NCBI GenBank assembly: GCA_015698045.1
Contig: BLAL01000194.1
Location: 930,001-994,000, forward strand
Reading direction: 5' to 3'
DNA: 64,000 nt
Source of the DNA: Rhizophagus clarus
Lineage: Eukaryota; Glomeromycota; Glomeromycetes; Glomerales; Glomeraceae
Shown: one piece after another, positions 43,172 through 55,616 of the stretch
How positions within the stretch are numbered: position 1 is the first letter of the stretch
How the letters are laid out: the number at the start of each line of letters is the position of its first letter
The notes under the pieces: model-generated
What the model was told of the DNA's origin: nothing
Database searches by the model: none
Seen by the model: the letters and a program-made list of their open reading frames with translations, nothing else
Made by a program: the position numbers and the translations under genes

Positions 43172-44523
43172 TTATAAAACTTCTAAACTACATATATATT
43201 TCGAAAAGCTGCCAAATAAACCATCATATCCACCATTTCCCTTGTATTCAGTATAGAAAGCTTGTCCACCATGACCTCCATGCCATCCAGTACTCCTGCC
43301 TTCAGTTGTAATAATTTCTATACCATATACCACGGATGCGAATTTGAAAATAAAACGCTTAATCTTCTCATCTTTATGCCATTCAAAATCAAAAGCCTCG
43401 CTATGTCCTGGTGTTCCAAACATTTCAACAGAACCATCAGAAAAGTAAAACGCTAGAGCATTAATGGAGTGTGAGCTCCAAACACGAATTTTATTAAGAT
43501 AGACACTATCAGATTTTTTGAATTTGACCTTGAATTCTGTACAATCTCTATTTATCGTGTTCATATCATCTTCAAGGAATAGATGATCTTTAGGTTTTTG
43601 TCCCAATCGATTTTCCTCTCCATTAAAATTTTTATGACTAGCCTCTAATCTCTTGGCGGCACTTATCAGCTTATTTAACGTCTTTTTGGATGGCCTATAC
43701 ATAATGCCAATTGTATCAAATTGAGAATAAACATCTTGTAATTGTTTATCATATTCTTCCAAAAAATCTTGAAAATTATAAAGATTTGGTAACATATCTT
43801 TTAATAATTGAAGCACATAGAGTACTTGTTTTCTCTCTTCTTCTGCCCGTTTCCGGCCATTATAATCAGCAATATCTCCGAGCCAGTGTTGTTTTAACAC
43901 ATCTTGTGCTTCTTTCTCTCCAGTCATCAAATAACTTTGAGTATGAAGTGATTTTTCTTCAATATTTTTCAAAGCTTTGATTACTTGTCCTAATTGTACT
44001 TGTAAATCAGGTACAATAATTTGCAATGCCCTTAATCTTTGTTTAACAGAGTTAACATCATTCAGATCGCGATCTTTTCCCCAGAGAATTTCTTTTTTAT
44101 TTACAATGTCTAAAATATCATCAAGTTCACTGGAAAGAGACTCAAAAAAAGAATTAGCTTGTCTTTTTAACCCCAAAATTTCTTTTCCGGCTTCTTTATA
44201 ATGATCTGACAGCTCAAAGAGAACTCGAGAAATCTGAACACCATTATTGACGATCACACTACTAGTATTCAAAATCACTCCAAGATTAACAAATACGGCG
44301 CGATATTTGTTCATGACCGAAGTTCCTAATATAATATATACATATAAATAAGTATCAATATATGAAAGCAAGAGTAGTTTTTATTATGGAACATACCTGG
44401 AATATCAAATTCGTCGATTTTCTTTGAAGTAGATTCCGCCATTTTAGCCAAATTTTCAAAAATTGAGTCCGAATCTGGTTTGTCCTTAGCAAATGTCTTC
44501 TTATATTCTTCTAAATTAATCAT
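43172..44523 (-). CDS. Coiled-coil protein with C-terminal jacalin-type lectin domain
   Basis: Exons 44523-44397 and 44325-43172, 426 residues, phase-1 intron. Residues 45-250 are long alpha-helices (YKEAGKEILGLKRQANSFFE, VKQRLRALQIIVPDLQVQLG, EYDKQLQDVYSQFDTIG), a layout seen in helical membrane-acting proteins. From about 285 a jacalin-like beta-prism: VYLNKIRVWSSHSINALAFY, FSDGSVEMFGTPG, KIKRFIFKFASVVYGIEIIT, GWHGGHGG. Jacalin folds bind sugars. No signal peptide. Likely a cytosolic or wall-associated lectin, perhaps membrane-interacting; a pore-forming role is speculation. The small Cys-rich protein gene lies 52 bp upstream on the same strand. Confidence 0.78.
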
Positions 44524-44574
44524 CTAAATAAACATCATGTATTAATCAATGAATATTAAAGCGAACTCTCATTA

Positions 44575-44946
44575 TTAAAATTTAGAATAACTTCTTACAT
44601 TTTTGAAAGAAACAAGAACTATAATTATAATAATAAAAACAACTAAAATTGAGCAACAACATCGACAACATCTTCCACAAGTACGTCTATTTCGATTAGT
44701 TCGGTTAATAAATTGGTCATTAACGATAGGTTGAGATTGTAAATATGACTGACGTTGTCGATTTCTAAATTCTAGTCAGTTTATTGAACAAAACTTTATA
44801 CATTTATCAAAAAAAAAAAATTATATATATATACTATAATAAAAAAATAATAAAATAATACCTGAATTACTGGTGTTGAACATTTCACTTCCGCTAGCTT
44901 GCGATGAACGATTTTGTTCATTCGTTGTTATGGTGTCTTCCCGCAT
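44575..44946 (-). CDS. Small tail-anchored-type protein with a Cys cluster
   Basis: Exons 44946-44862 and 44771-44575, 93 residues. The start is ATG 44946 (MREDTITTNEQ); no ATG lies upstream in this frame. A polar Ser/Asn/Gln-rich segment leads to TNRNRRTCGRCCRCCC immediately before a hydrophobic helix (SILVVFIIIIIVLVSF) and a short basic end. Cysteines next to a transmembrane helix are typical palmitoylation sites. A type II or tail-anchored topology is likely. Family not recognised. The intron (90 bp) has GTATT and CTAG ends. Neither exon is long, so simple ORF calling misses it. Same strand as the lectin gene directly downstream. Confidence 0.65.
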
Positions 44947-45484
44947 TGCTTTTTCACTTGGTAAATTTTTTGAGGAAGAAAATTTTTGAAACAAAATCGA
45001 GTTTGAGCAGGAAAGCAACGTTAAAATAATAATCAGATTGTCTATTTGTGATTGTCACACATTGCAAATGAAGACGTTCTATTTGTCACGTAGGTGCATA
45101 TCATATTTAATCACTTATATAATAATTGATGTTCTGATTAATGCAGTGATGAGAAAGAGTAAAAAGGAAAACAAGTTTCTGAAAGATAATGTTAATCTGT
45201 GCTAACTAAATAAGGCATTTTTCCCATCAACGGAGTTTCCAACACGTTTTCCATAAAGAAACAAAGGTTACACCTTTTAAATGTTAAAAAATTGAGGGAA
45301 AAAAAAAATTCATTAATCTTTCAAATATCAAAACTAAGATGAAAAATTTTTGGGAATTTTTAATGTTAACTATTGTCATGATTTCAAAAGTGGAATATTT
45401 GGTTTGTAATAATTATCGCTTGATGGTCTTTTAATATAATAAGTTTCATTTTTATAAATTTTAATTTTTATCCATTATTATTTC

Positions 45485-46595
45485 ATGACTTTTAAGTGGT
45501 TAGGAGCGGAAAGCATCTTGACTAAAATTCTTCAGAGGGTAGGATTTGTCGCTTTGATCGTTTTGATTATTTAATTTATTTGAACGGGTTTCATAAATTT
45601 ATTTTAATAATTAATTTTTTAAATTAATAGCCAATCGATGATCCAATCTTTCGTGATCTTGCCAATTCAACTACAATATTAATTGAAGAGCTTATTAAAT
45701 TTAATATACCAGGTAACTGTACACTATTTTTTATTTTATCAATCATCGCCATTATTTTAATTTCAGTTAAAATATTTTAGCAAGTAATAACGTAAAAGAC
45801 CTTCGTACAAATTCAATATCCTTATCTAACATCATATCTTCAAGTTCGGATCCTACTAATTTATCTCCCTCATTATATCTTAAATCTCTTGGTGAAAAAG
45901 CATATGATGTAGGATCACAAATTGAAAGTATATATATTTCTGGTTCATTAACAATTGATGAACTTTTTAATGAACTTCAAGATATTCGACAAAATTTATC
46001 AAGACTTTCTAAAGAATATCCTTTATCAACTCAAAAAAATGCACAACATTATGATATGATAAATCATATTCTCAATTTGATAACACGATCTTCCAAAGAT
46101 CCTTTATTGACTCAAAAAGATGCACACTATTTTTATTCAAGATTAGATCAAATTCTCAATTTAATAACAAGATTTCATGACAAATTTGTTCATATTGAGA
46201 AAGAAATTCAAGATATCCAAAAGTTATATCGTGGTTATAATAATTTTCAAGGATTTTCAAACATTATTAATTACATTAATGAGAATGAATCAATATATAA
46301 ACAAATGTTTGATACGAAAATAGTTAAAGAAAAGTTAGATTTTGAACGAAGACAAATGGATCAATTGACGGCTATTGATCATGAAATTATAAGAGTCAAA
46401 GAAAGTCTCAACTTATACAAAAATGATCTTGTTGATTTTATTGAGAGGATTATATATTTAAATAATAGAAAGATTATAACACATGAGGACGACCAAATGT
46501 TGAATCAAGTTATAAATAGAGTGAACAATGCAAAGGGAACTTGGAAAGAGATGGATGACTCAAAAAATAATCGTATGTTTCGAATAGAAAATTAA
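45485..46595 (+). CDS. Helical coiled-coil protein, function unknown
   Basis: Exons 45485-45538, 45631-45712, 45781-46595, 316 residues; the three exons join in frame with GT-AG introns. The short first exon (MTFKWLGAESILTKILQR) is followed by helical text throughout: FRDLANSTTILIEELIKFN, LTIDELFNELQDIRQNLSRL, a repeated HILNLITRSS / QILNLITRFH segment, VHIEKEIQDIQKLYRGYNN, KEKLDFERRQMDQLTAIDHE, YKNDLVDFIERIIYL. No lectin domain. It lies head-to-head with the minus-strand Cys-rich/lectin pair (539 bp between starts). The layout of long helices is like the N-terminal half of the lectin protein, so a distant relation is possible but not shown. Confidence 0.65.
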
Positions 46596-46689
46596 AGATA
46601 ATGCAATGAAATTTATTTAAGATATCAACACATTTATTGTAAAGATGTGAATTAGATAATAAAATAACTTCAATTTATAATAATTAATC

Positions 46690-48480
46690 ATTCTCTGGTA
46701 GTCGGAGATCGTAAAATGCTATCACTATATCCTCCATTTGTGAAAAGTTCAATGATACACAGATTAACATTATTCCTTTAATAAGTGCCCGAGATAACGC
46801 GAATTACACTACTTCGCACCTCGATGACTTACACTTTCCTGCTTAAGTCCTAATCTATACTATATATAATACTAATATTTCTCTATTAAACCTATAATTC
46901 CAAAGATCAACTTATCGCATTTGGTGTTGAAACAGCTAAGCCAAATTTCTGTTCTACCAGTACTCTAACTTATTGATCAACCACTATTCTATCATTTGTA
47001 TAATGACTGTATTCCAGAGATAAACGGCTTCTTTACCTATTAATCATTGTATTAACTATTTCTTCAATTTGTATTATATGACTTTTGTTGGATACTAAAT
47101 AGTTAATCCATACTCCGAGAAATCTAATACCTTTATTCGATCTATTATAAGTAATAGTTTCTCAATACTCGGAGTTTTATCGACGATTTCATTATTGATT
47201 ATTAATTCATTTTGTGTCTGCTTCGAACTTTTGTCATTAATAACTAATACTTCGTATTTTTGAGGTTACATATCGTTTAACTTAAAAAAGTTATCCCATA
47301 TTTTATATAATTACTAGCAATTAAGTTCGAGTCGCTACGTGATTGATCTTAAATTTTAATTTTCTGTTATTATGGGATTAACTCTTTTTATATCATTAGC
47401 TTCCAATTAGTACCTGTTTTTTTTTTATTTGACTAACAACGGATCGAAGAAAATTCTCCATAATATGGCGACCACATTTCTCCCTGTTCAAGTCCATCAT
47501 CTACTTGATAAAATTCGTTGTATCATCATCTACTAGAACTTGATTTATCCTTTTTTCAAAAATCAGTTTAATTAAACTTTTTATTTCACTCACTGAGTCG
47601 TAAGCTCCATCATGAGCATTTAATACTCATCTTATTTATTTTCGCTTCCTCCAAATTACTATGTACTATTTTAATTTGTTAGAAGTAACTGTCTCCTGTT
47701 AAAGCCGCAAATTATGCACTTTGATTATTTTCTCGCTAGAATTTTTGATAAAATTTTCCTTGCATTCTCTATTAACGTTGTTAGACACGTGAGTTCTAGA
47801 TCCCCTTCCCATTCTGTTTTCTTTGGTATTGGGTATATCATTTCTTTTGAAATATCCGGTGCTTTGTGATTCGATGCATCGTTGATTGTTTCTTTAAGTT
47901 CTTTTAACGAGATTTCTTGGATATATACTTTCGTCAATTCTATCTAAAAGTTCGTATTCCTCTTGTCAATGTGACCATTCATCCTCCCTTATTTACGTCT
48001 CCCAGTCCATTTTTTAATATGATTTAATATCTCTTGCTTAATTTCATCCATTTCTCTTACTACCTTGTATGTAATTGAGCAACCGTCTGTTTGATTATTC
48101 TGTCAAAATTCAGTACGTTCCGTTTTTTATAATCGAAAATACTCTTATTAAAAGATCTTGATTTGTTAAAGCCTACTACTTTATCTCAACTTAATCGATT
48201 CGGTTATGCGTTTTCGTTGAGTCTCACTGCTAGATTATTAATATACTGTCAACTTTGACGATTTTGCCTTTACTTCTATTGCTCTTTGATCATAGTTATC
48301 GCTGAAATTGGTACAAACTAATTTCTTTTCTTTTGTATATTTATTGTGTTTGAATGCGTACGATTTTAATTCTTTAATCATTTCTTCTAACTTCTGATTA
48401 GCGTTAATCGAATGATTACTGATCTTAACATGTCGATCAATTTAAGACACGAACTGGTTTGTTCGTAATATATATACAGT
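46690..48480 (-). mobile_element. Decayed non-LTR retrotransposon (LINE)
   Basis: Minus-strand frames give reverse-transcriptase landmarks in order: LEEMIKELKSYAFKHNKYTK (about 48400), ELKETINDASNHKAPDISKE with MIYPIPKKTEWEGDLEL and LTTLIENARKILSKIL (47937-47725; family motif HKAPG and I.LIE.ARKIL), VDDGLEQGEMWSPYYGEFSS (about 47500; motif DGL.QGE..SPL), then KYEVLVINDKSSKQTQNELI near 47270. Many stops and frame changes; the catalytic YADD-type block is not found intact. Ends are not defined. Old copy, not mobile. Confidence 0.75.
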
Positions 48481-51400
48481 TCCCATCCATGAACGTTATT
48501 CATTGATAAATAGCTGTTCATTCTTAATATTATATCTGGCAGCCGAAATAACTTTTCAGATTTCTCAAAAAAAAAAAACAGCCGAGAAATAATTTATTTA
48601 TGATAATTCTCCGATCTTATTTAAGTTTATTAACTATTGATTAATCAAATTTTTATTTTAATTTTTCAAAAAGAAAATTTGTTTCAACTTTTGCGAATTT
48701 TCTTTTTTCTTTTAAATTTCCTTATAGTTTTTTAAATTTTGAAAATTGAGGAAAAAAAATACTATACAGTTACGTCCCGATTGTTCAATAAGATTTTGAT
48801 TTACCTACGGGATTAATTAATCTATTCGAAATTTTCACCGCAAGTTATTGGACAACAATCCTGTCAGGAAAAAGTTTTTCGGGATTCATCTTTGCAATAC
48901 TCGATATATGTGGTCAAAATATTTGAAAAATAACTTTATCTCACGCAGATACAAATTGAATAAATGAAGTCTTAACAAAAAGTTAATTTTTAAAATTTGA
49001 CTTTTAAATATACAGTCAGACCTCGATATATCGATATTCGATATTTTCCCACTCTATAAGAGAACGTATAAAATCTGTATAGTTTTATATTTTCATACGG
49101 ATCCCGATACTGTAGTAAAAGGGGCACAAAAAAAAAAAAAAAAATATTATCTTCGATCAGTTTGTTAGGATATATCAAAATTGAATTTACAGGAGAATAA
49201 TTATTTGAAAGTGTAAAAAATGGATCTTTGTATAACATTTATAAATATTTTGCATATAATAATATTAAAGTTAGAAAACATTTATTATTAAAAAATATTA
49301 AATAAATATTAAAAGTCTTTGGACATATAAGATAGAGTAGTATAGGTAATAGATTTACTTCCTTTATCAAATAAAAATTACAGTGCTTTCTTGCATTCTC
49401 AGAAAAAAAAGTAAAATACTATATAATAACTTTTTCAGATTACTTAGAACTTGCGTATTAATTATCTAATTTTGATCTTTCAATTTTCCAGTATTTATCA
49501 ATAGATAATCATAAAATTTATTCTTAAGTTCATAATAAAGTCAATTTGGTTCAGTATTCTTATTAGCTTTTTTAATCATAATTTAACTGGAAGACTTTTA
49601 GTAAAATTCTTGAATATCCTTTTCGTATTTTAACATAGACATAAGGCCTTAATAATTTTTTTTCTTTAAGTAAAGGAACATTTACTAATGGACGACCTTT
49701 GACTAGTTTTAAAGGTAGTAATGTGAGGAAGAGAAGGTTTTATTTTTTGTTTTTTTTTTTTTTTTTTTTTTTTAATAAAGAACGTTGTTAACATTCTTTT
49801 TTTTATAGAATAAGTCCACGTTACAATTTAACTGCATTATTGAATTTCTTTTAAAGAAGTCATCCTATCCAATGTGTGATTTTCAAACTGGTATATGATA
49901 GATGCAAAAAATATTATCTTTTATCAAATATACTTGCAAATATCTCCTATATCTGTTTATAGAAAAAAATTTTAATATTATGTAAATTAATAAAAAAAAA
50001 AAATACATCGTACACAAAGCTAGTAATTCTTCTAATCATCTAATCAGCAAATCCAACTCCGATACTTTTTATTAATCATTTTCTAGTTAAATTTGTATTT
50101 CACTTTAATATATATACATATATATATGATTATATAAATTCAATTATTATGATAACAAAATTTTAGCTCGTCATATATAGTTAATAATCTCAACCATACT
50201 TACGCTTATTAATTTTTTCATCTAATATCTTATTTAATTCTTAAGAATTTCTTTTAATACAAAATATCATGCTTAAATATTTTATAAAGATTAAAAGAAT
50301 ATTTGCAAATCTATCATTCTAATCATCTTCAAATTCGATGCAATTCAGTTATAAAGTGGCCTTAATAATATTCCAGTTGAAAGTTAAAATCCATCTTATA
50401 TAAAGGAATGCTCAATTTATTCTTTCAAGTTTGGAACAGTCTTTTATATCAAGGTAAACTTAAAGCAAACATACATAGGGTATCTTTCTTCCAAGAAACC
50501 CAACTTCTTTTAACACATAGCATATTAGGTATTGCTAAAGACTATTGAAGAATATCCACCTTTTCTAGCAATTAAAAATGTTATGTCCTCTTGCAAGAGT
50601 TATGATCTCCAGATCTATAGTGAAACCATAGTCATCCTCAAATTCTTTGAATAAGGACTGCACTTAACTAAACATGTAATTTGAATTCTGAAGTAGATAG
50701 AATACTGAAAATAATTCCAGTGAAAATCCATCAGAATTCAGAATCAAAATTCATCTTACATGAAGGTATTTTCATCTACTTCTTCAAGATTTGGAATATG
50801 TTCTTCAATGTAGTTATTATCTGAAATTGAAAAGTAGTCTTGTATGTCAAGAAAGTGTCAGAAGTCTTTCCTAATAATGACATTTTATTATTTTAGAGAT
50901 ATTGTAACTCTGTAAAGCGATAGAATGAATTTTTTAGAGAAATTATTTTTGGAAAGAGTGAAAGAGGTTTACTTTTTTGAGTTGTATTTTTTTAGAAAAT
51001 AAAGTGGTAGAAAGGTTTAGATCAGTGGTTTATTGGTATAACGGTTAAACCGATTGAAAAATATTTATTTTTAATGAGACAACAGACTGTGACCAAGCAG
51101 TTTTAGTGTATTTTTCAATTGTGATGGTCAAATTAATTCTGTAATATCTCTATAGATACTGTATGTGGGTTGGAAAGTTTATAGCGTACGAGGCAAAATC
51201 TTAGTACAGTATCGATACAGTACAGTACAATTTCCAATCCTGCTCACATATGCCATTAGGAATTCACAATTGTACTAGGTTTAGGTATATGGTAATCGCA
51301 GACTGTAGTGGCCTTTGCACACCAAGGAAGATTTCTAGATGTTTGTCCATTGCGCTGCGCCTTTAATCATAGTTCATCTTCAACCTTGTGTGGATGAAGA

Positions 51401-52097
51401 TACCAAAGGTTTCCTTCACTTGCCTCTATATATAGGATAAAAGTCTATATGGAATATCTCCTTGGGTCACTTACCGGTTTCTCGCTATACAGTCCTAAAT
51501 TGCAATTAATAGGTGCGCTATCTATATCATGTGATTATGAATCTATATCCGCAGTATTCTTATATATCAAAATACGAGAGTATCGGTTCTGAGCGAAAAA
51601 ATTATACATTAAAAAAATTCAATATTTCATAAGAATATGTTGGGTTATAAAAAATTGTAAAATTCAAAAAAATGGAATTGTATATCAAAAATTCTTTTTC
51701 GTAAAATCTAAATAAATTCTATAAATATTATTTCTGAAACAATGTAGTAGAAATCAGAATAATCTGTGGACTCAGCATTGAAAGCACCTACTATTAATAT
51801 CCTTAAAATCAACGATTAAGCTGATTTTCTTTTATTGTCAGCACTTATCAGTATCCAAATTAAGCTAGTACAGAAAGTTTTTCAGTGATATAAAACTTTT
51901 TATTTCAAAAGTAGCAATATCGATCATTCGCTTTGGTCTATTTTTACATTCGATCAAAATCAAACGTGTTTTCTATAATTAATTTCTATATTTAAATAAT
52001 TTAAATATCTGAAGAGCTTGAAAAGAGATTTATAAAACATTACATTTTGAGAACAATTTGATTGTTAATATTTAAAAATATTTATTCATAAACTAGG

Positions 52098-52130
<33 letters not shown>

Positions 52131-52267
52131 AAATAAAATAAATCTCAAATATATTTTGCTCAAAATAACTATGTATATTCAGCTATCTTATAACCTTTAT
52201 TAAGAGAACCTATTCAAATGATATGAATTTAATAAAAATTATTGCATAATTCACCATTTTTTTATTT
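48481..52267. other. Long AT-rich stretch without genes
   Basis: Nothing coding can be supported over 3.8 kb. Notable: TACAGTCAGACCTCGATATA at 49011, the usual start of pogo/Tigger-type elements, without a matching far end; a 26-T run at 49750; an imperfect inverted repeat at 51163-51252; and a 30-A run at 52098, about 170 bp beyond the nucleoporin stop. Confidence 0.45.
51163..51252. repeat. Imperfect inverted repeat
   Basis: ATGTGGGTTGGAAA on the left and TTTCCAATCCTGCTCACAT on the right pair with small gaps around a centre containing TACAGTATCGATACAGTA, itself palindromic. About 90 bp; could be a MITE, but no target duplication is clear. Confidence 0.45.
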
Positions 52268-54651
52268 TCATCGTTTGGGAAAACTAAACGTATTAGTAGT
52301 GGTTTGAACAGAACCAAAATTAAACGAGGGTCTGGTACTGGTTTGACCAAACGCACTAGGTTGACTTGTTTGACCAAACGCGCTAGGTTGACTTGGTTGA
52401 CCAAATAAGCTGGGCTGACTTGATTGACCGAATAAACTTTTTTGGCTGGTCTGTGGTTGTCCAAATAAACTGGGTTGGGATGACTGCCCGAATTGGGTTT
52501 GTTGACTAAAAATGCTGGGTTGACTAGTTTGACCAAACAAACTGGTGGATTGGCCAAAACCAGTTTGACCAAATAAGTTTGGTTGACTGGTAGTTTGCCC
52601 AAAGCTGGTTTGACCAAATAAGCCTGGTTGACTGGTGGTTTGACCAAATAGACTTGGTTGACTGGCGGGTTGTCCAAAGCTAGGTTGAGCAAATAAGCTT
52701 GGTTGACTGGCGGGTTGTCCAAAGCTAGTTTGACCAAATAAATTTGGTTGACCGGTGGATTGGCCAAATAAGCTTGGCTGACTGGTGGGTTGACCAAATA
52801 AGCTCTGCTGACTAGCAAATAAGCTAGGTTGGCTAGTGGTTTGACCAAATAAGCTAGTTTGGCTGGGTTGGCCGAATAAACTGGGTTGGCTCGGTTGGGT
52901 CAGAGGTTGAATGGCTGGTCTAATTAATTCAATTTGACTAGGTGGATTTAATTGATTAAGTTGAGCAGCTGATGTTATCACTGGAAGGTTTTTTGCCAAC
53001 TCTTGTGCCGGTTTTTTTTCATTAAAGGACGTCTCACGCGAAACTAATGCAAATTTTGAGATTAATAAAGTTATCCTCAGGATCTAAATAATTTATAAAA
53101 TTACTTACTATCTATGCTCGGCTCCTTTTGTACTTCAAATGGATTAGAATTATCATGAGAATAAACTCTTCGAAATTTGAGATATTTTTCTCGAAGTTTA
53201 TCCATTTCTTCGTGTAATGTCGCCACCTTTCCAGTAATAACCATAAAACTTTGATGTTGACTACGCATAGACTCATTGAGTGCGGCGAGATCTTTATCTA
53301 CATAAAATTATTAATTATTAAGCAATATTGGACAAAAGTTGAAACTTGATGGAATAATTAAAGTGATTTACGTACTCTCAGCATCACTACTGCGATTTTG
53401 AAACAATGAAGAAAAGTGCCGTTCTATTTCCTATATCATCGGTAAAAAGTTAATAATAAAATACTGATAAAATAAGATCAAATTTTTGCATCAAGGAAAA
53501 AACTTTAACCTCAATCGTAGTAGTATATTGCTGTAATCGTTCTTCAAAAGAATTTATAAGATCATGATAATATCTATTATACAATTAAAGTTAATATAAA
53601 ATATCAATAAAACAAATATATATGGAATTATGAGTCACCATACTTTGAGAATACATTATCTCCAAGTTGTAATATGTTTCCGCTTGATCCTTGAGAAGGT
53701 CCTTGAGAAGCAGCGTCGTAAAAACGTTTACCGTTTTCTACCATATTAATTTGACTATTTAAATCTTTCAGTCGTTCGTCTATTTGACTATGAGTAGTCC
53801 GTAGTTCATTCATCAAGGTGGCCAATTTCTACACGGTATATGTTCAGCAGGTTAGCCTGGCCTACACGCGGACAATCGATTATTGTCACACAATGAATAA
53901 AGAAACCAAATGATAATTTGCTGTAATAAAATATTAACGCAACCTGAAACAATGATCGAGAGTCATTCGCAATTTCTTTTATATAATCATTCAAGTCTGG
54001 TAGATGTGTGGATTCTATACTCGACATTATTAATTTTTGACTTTGAATATATTGTCTGAAATGATGTTAAAGAATAATAAAAAAATATATATTATTATAA
54101 TTTTATGGAAAATTTCTTCAATTAAAGGATACTCTATATCAGCAATTAGCTTTTGATCTGATTCAGTAAGTTCTGAAAACTTTGTTGCTTTTGTTATATT
54201 TGCGGATAGTTGTCCTCTAAAAAACAATTTTATTCGATTTAATTAAATTTAATTAGGAAATTTGTAAATTTTAATGAAGTATGGCGATACGAACCCTTGT
54301 GATAGTTTAACTAACGTTCTATAAGTACCAAATAAGTTAAGTTTATTTTGCTGAAGTTCATAAATAATAAATAAATAACAATAAAAAATAAAAAACGTAC
54401 TTCTCTATTTCTGATGTAGCTTGAGTCGTAGAACCTATACTAACTGTTGAACTTCCTAGTGTATTACCAAAATTGAAACCTGATCCTCCAGTAGAAAACG
54501 TATTTAGTTTCAAACCACGTCCAAAGCCAGTGGGGGTATTATTAAATGAACCGAAACTAAAAGATCTACATAAAAAAATAGAGGTTTAATAGCCAAGTCT
54601 CAACTGTTACCATAATAACAACCCTGGAATTTATTCTTACTGTTGCGCCAT
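52268..54651 (-). CDS. NUP49: FG nucleoporin of the Nup62 complex (Nup58/Nup49 type)
   Basis: Begins with an 11-nt exon (ATG 54651, MAQ) and has about ten short exons; the last is 53043-52268. The N-terminus has FG dipeptides (SFSFGSFNNTPTGFGRG). The middle is helical coiled coil (NKLNLFGTYRTLVKLSQG, TELTESDQKLIADIE-like text, LATLMNELRTTHSQIDERLK, YYHDLINSFEERLQQYTTTI, VATLHEEMDKLREKYLKF). The C-terminus is a long array of SQPSLFGQ-type FG repeats, ending FSFPKR. In yeast Nup49 and animal Nup58/45 these coils assemble with Nup62/Nsp1 and Nup54/Nup57 in the pore's central channel; FG repeats bind transport receptors. The order here (short FG head, coil, long FG tail) is close to Nup58/45. Exon borders in the middle are approximate. 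The antisense frame over the FG array is a shadow. Confidence 0.8.
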
Positions 54652-54732
54652 GTTTTAAATGTTAAAAGAGATTAAATCAATGCGTTATAAATTAGATTGC
54701 CGCTATAAGTATTGTTCAGTGTAGCTCATTTT

Positions 54733-54761
54733 CTAAGCCACTCATTTGTGATTGGTCCATA
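54733..54761 (+). promoter_or_regulatory. CCAAT-type promoter block in the Nup58/bL27m bidirectional promoter
   Basis: CTAAGCCACTCATTTGTGAT followed by TGGTCCATA. It contains ATTGG (CCAAT on the other strand). The same 29-bp arrangement, with about five changes, lies at 56060-56088 before the DHHC gene. Confidence 0.6.
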
Positions 54762-54853
54762 TATTAGTAAAATTTTTTGATAGTAAACTGATTTTCGTTT
54801 TGGATGAATTAAATCTGATAATATATAGTCAAATTTTTTTTAAAAAAATAATA

Positions 54854-55616
54854 ATGTTTTCTCTATATCTTTCCATTGTCGCTCGAAGTCTTCGACAAGT
54901 TAATTATGAAAAATCAATTCCGATTTTTATCAAACATAAAAATGGGTCTTTATTGCAAAAGCAAAATGGTTAATTTGTTATCATTCTATATATTTTTAGG
55001 ACTATAAAAAAAAGTTATTTCTTTATGAAAAGTGATAATAAATGTCATTTTTGATTATCAGAAGTAAATACAATGCAACAACGATGGGCTACAAAGAAAG
55101 CTGGAGGATCAACACATAATGGGCGCGATTCACCTGGTAAACGTTTAGGAATAAAGAAATCTGACGGTAAGTATCATTTAAATTTTTTTTTTTCTGAAAA
55201 ATTATTATTAATTTATATTAAATCAATTTTATTATAGGAGAATATGTTAAAGCAGGAAATATCATCGTTCGACAAAATGGTACAAAATTTCATCCTGGTG
55301 AACATGTACGCATCTTAAGGATAAATAAATTTAAATAATTTTATATACTAAATTTCTATGTGCGCATTATTAGGTAAAATTAGGAAAAGATTTTACAATA
55401 CAAGCGTTACAGCCGGGTTATGTAAAATTTTATACGTATCCAGAAAGACCAGAAAAGAGGTATATTGGAATCATATTTGATCCAAATGACAAATTACCAA
55501 GAGCTCCAACTGATCCAAGATCACGTAGATTTGATTTAATTGATTTAATAGCTTATCGTGAAGAATTAAAGAAATCTCGTGAATATGCAATGACCCTTCG
55601 TCAAAATGATTCTTAA
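54854..55616 (+). CDS. MRPL27: Mitochondrial large-subunit ribosomal protein bL27m
   Basis: Exons 54854-54968, 55062-55166, 55238-55305, 55374-55616, 176 residues; all junctions keep frame. The N-terminus ([20 protein letters not shown]) is a plausible mitochondrial presequence. The bL27 core is clear: [60 protein letters not shown], and [20 protein letters not shown]. bL27 sits at the peptidyl-transferase centre of the mitochondrial ribosome. The C-terminal extension ([20 protein letters not shown]) is usual in fungi. Transcribed away from the nucleoporin gene, 203 bp between start codons, implying a shared promoter. An in-frame ATG at 54752 lies in the promoter block and was not used. Confidence 0.92.

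Noticed and set aside
51020-51080. A tRNA-like string (GGTATAACGGTTAAACCG)
   Set aside because: No acceptor stem, anticodon arm or TTCRA-type T loop in the expected positions.
52210-52848. A 212-codon minus frame rich in Asn-Pro-Pro-Val-Asn text
   Set aside because: Out-of-frame reading of the FG-repeat exon; the SLFGQ frame is the real one.
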